Assembly: GCA_900553255.1 (NCBI GenBank) | Contig: USCI01000027.1 | Location: 1 to 27,323, forward strand | DNA: 27,323 bases | Direction of reading: 5' to 3' | DNA from: an uncultured Oscillospiraceae bacterium | Lineage (GTDB): Bacteria; Bacillota; Clostridia; Oscillospirales; Acutalibacteraceae | In this document: piece after piece, positions 1-6,839 of the stretch | Layout: each line of letters starts with the position of its first letter | Position numbering within the stretch: position 1 is the stretch's first letter | Translations under genes and position numbers: made by a program | The notes under the pieces: generated by a model | The model's input: the letters and a program-made list of their open reading frames with translations, nothing else | What the model was told of the DNA's origin: nothing | Database searches by the model: none

Positions 1-229
1 GGCTGCACGCGGTAACCGACGGGCAGCCCTTCGGCGGCAGCGCCCGTACGGAAAGTTCCTCCGCTTTATTGACTTTACGCCGCCGTTCCCTTATCCTTAA
101 ATACAGAATGATTTTCCCGCGGAAATGCGCAAAAACAAATACAATAAGTATATAATGTCGATGGTTATACAAAAATATCGGTTTTGCGTGGAAAAAGCCG
201 GGTTTTGAGGAAGGAAATGATCGAGCGTT
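1..229. other. Left-edge non-coding region and leader
   Basis: No gene could be supported here. Short open frames cross the left edge on both strands, but none gives a recognisable protein end, so the tail of a neighbouring gene cannot be excluded. The stretch from about 100 becomes AT-rich and holds a promoter-like pair at 69-97 and an isolated TATAAT at 151-156 with no good -35. Two GGTTTTG heptamers lie 21 bases apart (180-186 and 201-207), close to the ribosome binding site of the response regulator. Confidence 0.4.
69..97 (+). promoter_or_regulatory. Putative sigma-A promoter for the response regulator operon
   Basis: TTGACT at 69-74 and TATCCT at 92-97 are separated by 17 bases. This would start transcription near 104 and give a leader of about 125 bases before the response regulator. 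The alternative is the perfect TATAAT at 151-156, which has only a poor -35 upstream. Confidence 0.45.
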
Positions 230-892
230 ATGGAACAGCCGATACGGATTTTGATTGTGGAGGACGACCCGAACATCGCCAAAATGATCGCGGCGACGCT
301 GGCCATCGGCGGATACGACAGTGCGATTTGTGCGAACGGCCGCGAGGCGGTGGAACGGGCGGCGGCGGAAGTTTTTGATGTGATGCTGCTGGATGTGATG
401 CTGCCGGATATGGACGGCTTTACGGTCATCCAGCACATACGCAGCGACCGGCTGCCGGTGATTTTCCTGACCGCGATGCAGGATGTGGCGGATAAGGTAC
501 GCGGGCTGAAGCTCGGCGCGGAGGACTATATCGTCAAGCCGTTCGAGGCGGTGGAGCTGCTCGCACGGGTTGAGGTGGTGCTGCGGCGCGGCCGCCGGCA
601 GCAGGAACGGCTTACTTTCCGCGATATCGAGGTCGCGGTGGAAGAGCATGTGGTGCGGCGCGGCGGCATGCCGGTCGCCTTGACGCCGAAGGAGTTCGAT
701 CTGCTGGTCTTCTTTCTGCGGCATCCGGATATCGCCCTGACGCGGGAGAGGCTGCTCGCGGCGGTATGGGGATATGGCTTTGCAGGGGAAACCCGCACGG
801 TGGACATCCATGTGCAGCAGCTGCGCAAAAAGCTGGGACTGCAGGGGGCATTGACCACCATCCCCAAGCTGGGTTACCGGCTGGAACGGTGA
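230..892 (+). CDS. OmpR/PhoB-family response regulator
   Basis: 220-residue two-component response regulator. The receiver domain (about 5-117) has the acidic pair E11-D12-D13, the phospho-acceptor D55 in MLLDVMLPD, T81 in IFLTA and K103 in VKPF, so it should be phosphorylated by the downstream kinase. The C-terminal winged-helix domain (about 125-218) has the family pattern LTPKEFDLL, then TRERLL, then RTVDIHVQQLRKKL. The start is forced: an in-frame stop lies 12 bases upstream and this is the first ATG; the GAGGAAGG at 207-214 sits rather far away (about 15 bases). The kinase follows after about 50 bases. Function as a DNA-binding regulator is secure; the regulon is unknown. Its closest named relatives cannot be decided from sequence alone. 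Confidence 0.93.
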   Translation: MEQPIRILIVEDDPNIAKMIAATLAIGGYDSAICANGREAVERAAAEVFDVMLLDVMLPDMDGFTVIQHIRSDRLPVIFLTAMQDVADKVRGLKLGAEDYIVKPFEAVELLARVEVVLRRGRRQQERLTFRDIEVAVEEHVVRRGGMPVALTPKEFDLLVFFLRHPDIALTRERLLAAVWGYGFAGETRTVDIHVQQLRKKLGLQGALTTIPKLGYRLER

Positions 893-941
893 GCGGCAGG
901 CTGAACCGGATGTATACGGCGGGAAAGGAATGGGCGTCTCC

Positions 942-2402
942 ATGAGGCTGTGGCATAAAATTTTTATCTGCACGCTGGTGCTGGTGATCGCGGCGGTGGA
1001 TATTACCGCCGCGCTGCTACTGTCGCGCAGCTATGATACGATGCTGGAGCGTGAAAAGCAGCGGGCGGTGACCGAGCACGGGTACCTGCTCGCCACGCTG
1101 CGCAGCCAGGTGCTGTATAAGCGGGTGGCCGAGGGGCGTATCCTGCTCAACGAGGATGAAATCCTCGGAATTGCGGGCAGCATTACCCCGAGCGGCGAGG
1201 ACAACGCGATGGCGCTGTACCGGGACGGGAAGATGGTCTCCGGTGCGCTGCCCTGTACGGAGGAAACCGTGTCGGGGATCCTCGGCGGGGCGGCGGCGGA
1301 AAAGTCCCGGATGCGGGTGACCGCGGAGGGGGAAAGGACCTATTTGCTTATCGGCACGCCGGTGACCCTCGAGCAGAACGCCTATGAGCTGGTGAGCGTG
1401 TCGGACATCACGGCGGTGTACCGGCTGATGCAGGAGCAGCTGCGCTTTGTCCAGTGGATCAGCGTATGCTGTGCGCTGGCGGCGGGGCTGGTGCTGCTGG
1501 GGATGGTCTGGCTGCTGCTGCGGCCGCTGCAGCGGGTCAACCGCGGGATGCGCCGCATCGCCAGGGGGCAGTACGGACTGCGGGTGCGCGAGTCGGGCAG
1601 CCGTGAGCTGCGCGAGTTGTCCGGCAGCCTGAACACGATGGCGCAGGCTATCGAGGAAAACGTGGAAAACCTCGAGCAGGTCGCGGAGGACCGCAAGGTG
1701 TTTATCGCCAACATGGCCCACGAGATGAAAACGCCGCTGACCTCCATCCTGGGCTTTGCGGATATTCTGCGGGTCAAGCGGGAGGTCAGCGACGCGGAGC
1801 GCCGGGAATACGCCGGCATCATCGTCGAGGAAGCCCGGCGGCTCAAGGCGCTGTCCGGGCGGCTGATGGAGCTGCTCAGCGTCGGTAGCACCCGGCCGGA
1901 ATGGTCGGTCGACGAGATAAAGGCGCTGATCGAACAGACGGTGCTCGCGCTTGTCCCGCTCGCCCAGGCGGCGCAGGTCAGCCTGAAATGGTACGCTCCG
2001 GACGGCTGCCGGCTGCGGGTGGACCGGGAGCTGTGGAGGTCGCTGCTGAGCAACCTGATCGAAAACGCGGTGAAGGCCTCCAAGCCCGGCAGCAGCGTGC
2101 TCGTAGGCGCAAGGGCCGAGGACGGCGGCGTGCTGCTGGTGGTGCAGGACGAAGGGATCGGTATCCCGGAAAAGGAGCTCAAAAAGATCCGACAGCCGTT
2201 TTACATGGTGGACAAGGCCCGTTCCCGCCGTGCCGGCGGCGCGGGTCTCGGGCTGGCGCTGTGTGAGGAAATCGCCCGCCTGCACGGCGCGCGGCTGACC
2301 ATCGACAGCGCGGTCGGCGTGGGTACCCGGGTGAGTGTATTTTTCCCGGGCGGCGACATACCGCCGGAAAACGGAGAGGGGGAAGTCAGCGGTGAGAGCT
2401 GA
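942..2402 (+). CDS. Membrane sensor histidine kinase (HAMP/HisKA/HATPase)
   Basis: 486-residue sensor kinase, partner of the regulator just upstream. Membrane segment 1 (about 5-28), an extracytoplasmic sensor region of about 135 residues with no recognised fold, membrane segment 2 (about 172-194), HAMP (about 195-245), HisKA with H260 in NMAHEMKTPLTS, and HATPase_c with N-box N375 (LIENAVKAS), G1 DEGIG (404-408) and G2 GGAGLGLAL (432-440). All catalytic motifs are intact. An ATG at 930 is in frame but touches the GGGAAAGGA ribosome binding site (921-929), so the ATG at 942 is preferred. Its 3' end overlaps the next gene by 11 bases, implying coupled translation. The signal sensed is unknown. 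Confidence 0.92.
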   Translation: MRLWHKIFICTLVLVIAAVDITAALLLSRSYDTMLEREKQRAVTEHGYLLATLRSQVLYKRVAEGRILLNEDEILGIAGSITPSGEDNAMALYRDGKMVSGALPCTEETVSGILGGAAAEKSRMRVTAEGERTYLLIGTPVTLEQNAYELVSVSDITAVYRLMQEQLRFVQWISVCCALAAGLVLLGMVWLLLRPLQRVNRGMRRIARGQYGLRVRESGSRELRELSGSLNTMAQAIEENVENLEQVAEDRKVFIANMAHEMKTPLTSILGFADILRVKREVSDAERREYAGIIVEEARRLKALSGRLMELLSVGSTRPEWSVDEIKALIEQTVLALVPLAQAAQVSLKWYAPDGCRLRVDRELWRSLLSNLIENAVKASKPGSSVLVGARAEDGGVLLVVQDEGIGIPEKELKKIRQPFYMVDKARSRRAGGAGLGLALCEEIARLHGARLTIDSAVGVGTRVSVFFPGGDIPPENGEGEVSGES

Positions 2403-3213
2403 ACCGAAAAGGGGAAAAGGCTTCGGCGGCACCGTCCTTACGCTGCTGCTGACCGCGCTGGTGGTCGGCGGCAGCTTCCTGGCCGCGGCGCTGATGGAAT
2501 ACACCATCCCGCGCGAATCCGATGAAACGGTGGAGCTCGGCGATATCCGCGAACCGGTCGTCTATCCGGCGGGGGATCTGAAGCATTCCCTGTATCCCTG
2601 GAGCAACTATGACGGGACGAAATGCCGGGCGCTCACCAGCAGCGAGGAGGAGCTGCTGCAATGGTTCCCGGAATTTCTGTCGCAGATGATGGAGACGGAC
2701 TTTTTCAGCGCGGGGCTGACCGGATTATTCCAGGCGGTGACGCAGGAAGAGACCACCTACTTTTTTATCAACGAAGCCGCTATCACCGACGCCGGCGGCA
2801 GGCGGTATACGCTGGACTGCGCGGCCGAGCAGGGCTACGGGCTGGTCTATTTTACCTGCCGTCCGGAAGAGGAGATCCCGGAAGAACAGTGGCGATATGC
2901 GTACAGAGGTCTGGAAAATTTCTTTGCCAGCTGGAAGACAGACAAGGAACTCCCCGGCATTACGGTTCCCATTGAGTCGGACGAACAATACAGCAAGGAG
3001 CAGTCGACCTTTGTCCAAAGCCTGGAGTGGTTTGGAATGCTGGCCAACCGCTACCCGCTGTACCGCTTCCAGAAGTTGGTGGACTTTTTTGATCAGGCGG
3101 AGGTGCTGCTTACCGACAGCGATCTGATGGTGATTGGTTCCGGCTATCAGATGAATGTGCTGTTCATCGATCCGCAGACCTGCCGGATCATCGGCTGCGG
3201 TTCAGCGGCATAA
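2392..3213 (+). CDS. Single-pass membrane protein of unknown function, coupled to the kinase
   Basis: 273 residues, not recognised. A basic N-terminus (RAEPKRGKGFGG) is followed by one membrane helix (about 13-35) and an outward-facing, acidic and aromatic-rich domain of about 235 residues with only three cysteines (about 78, 143 and 158 in the middle, plus two near the C-terminus are possible). The GTG start at 2392 is chosen because GAGAGGGGGAAG lies six bases upstream; a longer ATG reading from 2335 lies wholly inside the kinase. The 11-base overlap with the kinase stop suggests it is made with the two-component pair and could modulate or be modulated by it; that role is inference from position only. 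It could equally be an ordinary regulated envelope protein. Confidence 0.72.
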   Translation: MRAEPKRGKGFGGTVLTLLLTALVVGGSFLAAALMEYTIPRESDETVELGDIREPVVYPAGDLKHSLYPWSNYDGTKCRALTSSEEELLQWFPEFLSQMMETDFFSAGLTGLFQAVTQEETTYFFINEAAITDAGGRRYTLDCAAEQGYGLVYFTCRPEEEIPEEQWRYAYRGLENFFASWKTDKELPGITVPIESDEQYSKEQSTFVQSLEWFGMLANRYPLYRFQKLVDFFDQAEVLLTDSDLMVIGSGYQMNVLFIDPQTCRIIGCGSAA

Positions 3214-3268
3214 TTTACAACTTTTTTGCAACTCCCTGCGGATTCCCTGCCGGCGGCTATGCGATACT

Positions 3269-3286
3269 GTTCCCCGTAAGGGGGAC
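3269..3286 (+). promoter_or_regulatory. GNRA hairpin burying the ribosome binding site of the C39-like peptidase
   Basis: GTTCCCC and GGGGGAC pair perfectly (one G-U) around a GTAA loop, which fits the stable GNRA tetraloop class. The 3' arm contains the AGGGGG Shine-Dalgarno sequence (3279-3284), eight bases before the ATG at 3293. Folded, the site would be hidden from ribosomes. Whether it acts as a switch is not shown. Confidence 0.5.
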
Positions 3287-3292
3287 GGCGAT

Positions 3293-4042
3293 ATGAAAAA
3301 AGGCGGGGTATTCGCCATGCTGCTGGCATTTATCACCGGAATGGCGGGCGGTCTGGCGCTCGGCGTGCAGATCGAACGGGGACAGGCGGCGCGGCCGGAT
3401 GCTTCGGCGCCGGCGGCGGTTTCGCAGGCGTCCGGCGGCACCGGGCGGGTGATGCTCGAGGTGCCGTATATCGGCCAGCAGGGATTGCTGCCGACCGGCT
3501 GCGAGATCGTCAGTGCCTGCATGGTGCTGCGGTATTACGGCTGCGATACGTCGGTGCACACGCTGGTGGACAGCTATCTTGATGTCGGCTTCCTCACCGG
3601 AAGCGGGGACGCGCGCACCGGCCCGCATCCCTCCGAGTGCTTTATCGGCAGCCCCTATGAGGCGGGCGGTTTCGGCTGCTATGCACCGGTGATCGAGCGG
3701 ATGATGAACCGGGTGCTGCCGGAAGGGTTGACGGCCGAGGATACCACCGGCACGCCGCTCGATCAGTTGACCGGCGAAATCGACCGGGGGCGCCCGGTGC
3801 TGGTCTGGGCCACCATGAATATGAAAGCGAGCAGCCCCGGCCCCTCCTGGCGGCTGGACAGCGGCGAGCTTTTCACCTGGCCAAGCGGTGAGCACTGTCT
3901 TGTGCTGGTGGGATACGACAGCAGCAATTACTATTTCAACGACCCGTACCAGAACAACGGGCTGGTAGCGTATCCGCGGGAGCTGGCGGAACGGCGCTTT
4001 TCCGAGCTTGGTTTTCAGTCGGTGACGGTACGGGAGGACTGA
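3293..4042 (+). CDS. Exported C39-like cysteine peptidase
   Basis: 249 residues. An N-terminal signal/anchor (about 4-26) precedes an Ala/Pro/Ser linker and a papain-like C39_2 domain (about 52-245). The catalytic Cys is C70 in LPTGCEIVS, the His is H201 in SGEHCLVLVGYD, and the Asn/Asp position is N216-D217 in YYFNDPY, so the enzyme looks active. Known members of this family cleave peptides after or beside glycine motifs or act on exported peptides; the substrate here is unknown. Start chosen from AGGGGG eight bases upstream. It follows the unknown membrane protein by 79 bases without a terminator and may belong to the same operon. No ABC transporter of the bacteriocin type is fused or adjacent, so a bacteriocin-processing role is not supported. 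Confidence 0.85.
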   Translation: MKKGGVFAMLLAFITGMAGGLALGVQIERGQAARPDASAPAAVSQASGGTGRVMLEVPYIGQQGLLPTGCEIVSACMVLRYYGCDTSVHTLVDSYLDVGFLTGSGDARTGPHPSECFIGSPYEAGGFGCYAPVIERMMNRVLPEGLTAEDTTGTPLDQLTGEIDRGRPVLVWATMNMKASSPGPSWRLDSGELFTWPSGEHCLVLVGYDSSNYYFNDPYQNNGLVAYPRELAERRFSELGFQSVTVRED

Positions 4043-4064
4043 ATGAATTTTTGCGCCGGAAGAC

Positions 4065-4093
4065 TTGCATTTCCTGACAAGCGGAACTATAAT
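4065..4093 (+). promoter_or_regulatory. Sigma-A promoter of the aminotransferase gene
   Basis: TTGCAT at 4065-4070 and a perfect TATAAT at 4088-4093 are spaced by 17 bases. Transcription would begin near 4100, about 40 bases before the ATG at 4141. No T-box or attenuator-like structure fits in this short leader. Confidence 0.8.
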
Positions 4094-4140
4094 GGGAGAA
4101 GAGCCAGAAAACCATATTTTCATTAGGAAGTGTTTCGATC

Positions 4141-5211
4141 ATGCCTAGCATTCCTGTGCAGAAAACGACCACCCCCAAGGCAAAGCCCACCGATTCCACC
4201 AAGCTGGGTTTCGGCAATATTTTTACCGACCACATGTTTTTGATGAATTACGACGAGGGCGAGGGCTGGCACAACCCACGGATCGTGCCCTACGGCGATA
4301 TTTCGCTGGATCCTGCCGCGATGTGCCTGCATTACGGCCAGGAGGTCTTTGAGGGGATGAAGGCCTACCGCACCCCGGAAGGCAAGGTGGTGCTGTTCCG
4401 CCCGGACAAAAATATGGCGCGCCTGAACCTCTCGAACGACCGGCTGTGCATCCCGCCGATCGATGAGGCGTTTGCGGTCGAAGCGGTCAAGCAGCTGGTG
4501 GCGCTCGATCAGGACTGGATTCCGTCCGGCGAGGGTACTGCGCTGTATATCCGGCCGTTTATCATCGCGGTCGATCCCCATGTCGGGGTGCATCCGGCAC
4601 ACCATCTGCTGTTTATCATCATCCTCTCGCCGGTGGGCGCGTATTATCCGGAAGGGATCAACCCGGTGCGCATCTATGTGGAGCGCAAGTACGTACGCGC
4701 AGTGCGCGGCGGCATGGGATATGTCAAAACGGCCGGTAACTATGCCGCGTCGCTCAAGGCACAGGATGTCGCGGAGGCGGAAGGCTATACGCAGGTGCTG
4801 TGGCTCGACGGCGTGGAGCGCAAATATATCGAAGAAGTGGGCACGATGAACGTGTTCTTCAAGATCGGCGGCGAGATCATTACGCCGGAGCTGCAGGGCA
4901 GCATCCTCGGCGGCATTACCCGTATGTCTTCCATCGAGCTGCTGCGCTCCTGGGGCTACACCGTCACCGAACGCCGGCTGGCGCTGGATGAGGTGGTTGC
5001 GGCGGCAAAGAACGGTACGCTCGACGAAGCGTTCGGCACCGGCACCGCGGCGGTGATCTCCCCGATCGGCGAGCTGAAGGTGGACGATGACAAAATCGTC
5101 ATTAACGACGGCAAAATCGGTGAGGTCGCGCAGCGGCTGTACACCACCCTGACCGATATCCAGAACGGCCGCGCGGCCGATCCGTTCGGCTGGGTCGTGC
5201 CGGTGGAATAA
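4141..5211 (+). CDS. ilvE: Branched-chain amino acid aminotransferase
   Basis: 356-residue PLP enzyme that interconverts leucine, isoleucine and valine with their 2-oxo acids using 2-oxoglutarate/glutamate, in the cytoplasm. Fold class IV features are present: the PLP lysine K196 in GYVKTAGNYAAS, the EEVGTMN loop (231-237) that binds the cofactor, and the phosphate-binding GTGTAAVISP (299-308). The N-terminal pattern (FTDHMF, HYGQEVFEGMKAY) and length match the eukaryote-like BCAT subgroup rather than the shorter E. coli IlvE type. AGGAAG lies about ten bases upstream of the ATG. It stands alone with its own promoter; no other ilv or leu gene is in the window. Confidence 0.95.
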   Translation: MPSIPVQKTTTPKAKPTDSTKLGFGNIFTDHMFLMNYDEGEGWHNPRIVPYGDISLDPAAMCLHYGQEVFEGMKAYRTPEGKVVLFRPDKNMARLNLSNDRLCIPPIDEAFAVEAVKQLVALDQDWIPSGEGTALYIRPFIIAVDPHVGVHPAHHLLFIIILSPVGAYYPEGINPVRIYVERKYVRAVRGGMGYVKTAGNYAASLKAQDVAEAEGYTQVLWLDGVERKYIEEVGTMNVFFKIGGEIITPELQGSILGGITRMSSIELLRSWGYTVTERRLALDEVVAAAKNGTLDEAFGTGTAAVISPIGELKVDDDKIVINDGKIGEVAQRLYTTLTDIQNGRAADPFGWVVPVE

Positions 5212-5221
5212 ACGAAAAATC

Positions 5222-5358
5222 ATACGTTTTGAGGGGATACCTGCGACAGCGGGGCTCTGGCAAAGCTCTCCAAACGCAAAGAAAAGAGCGGCTGGTTTGG
5301 CCGCTGTGCCCAAAAAAGAGAGTATCATGCCCTGCAGGGAAAAACTCTCAAAACGTAT
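5222..5358 (+). ncRNA. Candidate structured RNA element I (nested helices)
   Basis: A perfect 12-base inverted repeat, ATACGTTTTGAG (5222-5233) and CTCAAAACGTAT (5347-5358), encloses two further perfect helices in nested order: GATAC/GTATC (5236-5240 with 5322-5326) and ACAGCGG/CCGCTGT (5246-5252 with 5301-5307). Inside, AGAGC (5286-5290 region) can pair with either of two GCTCT copies. Nested collinear helices of this sort are what a folded RNA, not a random stretch, would show. It could be part of the 5' leader of the downstream gene or an independent small RNA; no promoter was found directly before it. Confidence 0.45.
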
Positions 5359-5380
5359 ACATATTTGGAGTGAACAGGAA

Positions 5381-5452
5381 GCGGCGGCTGTGTGCCGGTA
5401 TGATCCTCTCCATGCTGCGGCGGGAGAAGATACCAAAGCGGACAGCCGCTGT
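5381..5452 (+). ncRNA. Candidate structured RNA element II (three-tier stem)
   Basis: GCGGCTGT (5384-5391) pairs with ACAGCCGC (5442-5449) and extends outward by three more pairs including G-U; inside it GGTAT (5397-5401) pairs with ATACC (5430-5434), and TCTCC (5407-5411) pairs with GGAGA (5423-5427). The three collinear helices form one long interrupted stem. It lies between elements I and III in the leader region. Confidence 0.42.
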
Positions 5453-5507
5453 CTCTTGTCCTGTCTGCCGGTCTTAGGAGGCCGGGGATTTTCGCATACT
5501 TTATGTT

Positions 5508-5573
5508 ACACCGCACAATTCAAGAGTGGGCGCGCCGGCTGACGTCTTCGCCGCTTTCCGAATTGTGCGGTGT
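5508..5573 (+). promoter_or_regulatory. Leader hairpin III, perfect 14-base inverted repeat
   Basis: ACACCGCACAATTC (5508-5521) and GAATTGTGCGGTGT (5560-5573) are perfect inverted repeats separated by 38 GC-rich bases. The 3' arm ends 26 bases before the ATG at 5600, just ahead of the GGGGAAGG ribosome binding site. It may be an RNA hairpin controlling translation or a large DNA operator. There is no U-run, so it is not an ordinary terminator. Confidence 0.55.
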
Positions 5574-5599
5574 TGCATTGTGGATAAAGGGGAAGGAAT

Positions 5600-6838
5600 A
5601 TGAGGCTTTATATCGATCCGGGCACCGGAAGCATGCTTTTTGCCATCCTGATCGGTGTTATCGGCGCGTTGAATTTTTTGCTCAAAAACTGGATTGTCAA
5701 GCTGCGGTTTATCCTCAGCGGCGGCAAAAAGGTGGAGACAAACACCGACAGGATCCCGCTGGTCATCTTTTCGGACGACAAACGGTATTGGAGCGTTTTT
5801 GAACCGCTGTGCCGGGAGTTTGACAAACGGGGGACGGATGTTGTCTATATGACGGCGTCACCGGATGATCCGGCACTCAGCAACCCGTATGAGCATATCA
5901 AAGGGGAATTTATCGGGGAAAACAACATGGCCTTTGCCAGATTGAATTTCCTGAATGCCTGCATCGTCCTTTCCACCACGCCCGGCCTGGATGTGTATCA
6001 ATGGAAACGCTCTAAAAACGTGCAGTATTATATCCACATGCTGCATGGGGCGAACGATGTTACCGGTTACCGCATGTTCGGCCTGGATTACTATGATGCC
6101 GTTCTGCTGTCCGGCGAATACCAGGCGAGAGATATCCGCCAGCTCGAAAAGATGCGCGGGCTGCCCCAAAAGGAATTAGTTATCGTCGGCATCCCGTATA
6201 TGGATGAAATGGTGCGCAGGCTGAAGGAAAACAGTGAGACGCCGCCGCATGAGCGCACCGTGCTGCTGGCCCCGTCCTGGGGGGACAGCGCGATTTTCAG
6301 CCGCTACGGCGGAAAGATTATCGACGTGCTGCTGCAGACGGGATACCATATCATCATCCGCCCGCATCCGCAGTCCTTTACCGCGGAAAAGGAGCGGATG
6401 GACAAGCTCATGCGGCAGTATCCGGCGTCTTCGCAGCTGGAGTGGAACCGCGACAACGACAACTTTGAGGTGCTCAAACGTTCCGATATCCTGATTTCGG
6501 ATTTTTCCGGCGTTGTTTTTGATTTTTCGCTGGTATACGATAAACCGGTCATCTATGCCGATACAAATTTTGATAAAAGCCCTTATGACGCCTGGTGGCT
6601 CGATACGCCGTACTGGACACTGACCGCCCTGCCCCGGATCGGGAAAAAGCTGACGGCGGACAACCTCGATTCCCTCAAGGAGATGATAGACGCCTGCCTT
6701 TCCGACCCGGTGTATGCACAGGGAAGGCAGGAGGTCAGGGCGGAAACCTGGGAACACGAAGGCGAAGGCACGCAGCGTGCGGTGGATTATATTCTGAACA
6801 AGTACCAGGAACTGACGGCAACGGAGGATGAAAAGTAA
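5600..6838 (+). CDS. CDP-glycerol glycerophosphotransferase-like protein with YIDPGTGS membrane segment
   Basis: 412 residues. The N-terminus has YIDPGTGS (4-11) followed by a membrane helix (about 12-30), then a GT-B-like Glyphos_transf domain (about 50-400). Family landmarks are H149 in HMLHGAND, the RPHPQ motif with H256, and SDFSGVVFDF (300-309), which match the two histidines and the donor-binding segment of TagF/TagB-type enzymes that transfer glycerol phosphate from CDP-glycerol onto a lipid-linked acceptor. It is shorter than TagF polymerases, more like a TagB-type primase or a decorating enzyme. GGGGAAGG lies upstream of the ATG. The stop lies one base before the next gene, so the two are translationally coupled. 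The acceptor glycan is unknown; no tagD-type CDP-glycerol synthase is in the window. Confidence 0.8.
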   Translation: MRLYIDPGTGSMLFAILIGVIGALNFLLKNWIVKLRFILSGGKKVETNTDRIPLVIFSDDKRYWSVFEPLCREFDKRGTDVVYMTASPDDPALSNPYEHIKGEFIGENNMAFARLNFLNACIVLSTTPGLDVYQWKRSKNVQYYIHMLHGANDVTGYRMFGLDYYDAVLLSGEYQARDIRQLEKMRGLPQKELVIVGIPYMDEMVRRLKENSETPPHERTVLLAPSWGDSAIFSRYGGKIIDVLLQTGYHIIIRPHPQSFTAEKERMDKLMRQYPASSQLEWNRDNDNFEVLKRSDILISDFSGVVFDFSLVYDKPVIYADTNFDKSPYDAWWLDTPYWTLTALPRIGKKLTADNLDSLKEMIDACLSDPVYAQGRQEVRAETWEHEGEGTQRAVDYILNKYQELTATEDEK

Positions 6839-6839
6839 C

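Larger units (their letters stand above)
5212..5599. other. Gene-free region with three long inverted-repeat structures
   Basis: 388 bases between the aminotransferase and the glycerophosphotransferase-like gene. Short open frames exist but lack ribosome binding sites and sensible composition. Instead it holds three separate stem structures (5222-5358, 5381-5452, 5508-5573). None ends in a U-run typical of intrinsic terminators. I looked for hallmarks of SAM, TPP, FMN, cobalamin, glycine, T-box, tmRNA and RNase P and saw none. An ACGCAAAG stretch at 5274-5281 superficially recalls c-di-GMP-I aptamers but the flanking conserved segments are missing. Confidence 0.6.

Noticed and set aside
150..156. 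TATAAT at 151-156 as the main promoter of the first operon.
   Set aside because: There is no acceptable -35 at 16-18 bases; the pair at 69-97 is better balanced, though both may be used.
1017..2507. A 496-residue minus-strand open frame opposite the histidine kinase.
   Set aside because: It is a high-GC antisense shadow: His/Gln/Arg-rich translation without motifs, fully opposite an intact kinase.
3214..3231. TTTACAAC-TTTTTTGCAA resembles the half-sites of the M23 operator.
   Set aside because: The spacing between half-sites differs (not N2) and there is no clear promoter around it; probably chance in an AT-rich patch.
3293..4042. Bacteriocin-processing C39 peptidase/exporter.
   Set aside because: No ATPase or permease domain is fused or adjacent and no double-glycine peptide gene is present.
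5246..5290. Possible c-di-GMP-I riboswitch because of ACGCAAAG.
   Set aside because: The other conserved aptamer segments are not in place, and the helices observed do not match its architecture.
4123..5436. Long minus-strand open frame opposite the aminotransferase.
   Set aside because: Shadow of a well-supported gene; His/Arg-rich product with no domain.
5229..5542. Short open frames on both strands in the region before the glycerophosphotransferase-like gene.
   Set aside because: They overlap each other, have no ribosome binding site and give Arg/Cys-rich translations with no recognisable features; the inverted repeats explain the sequence better.
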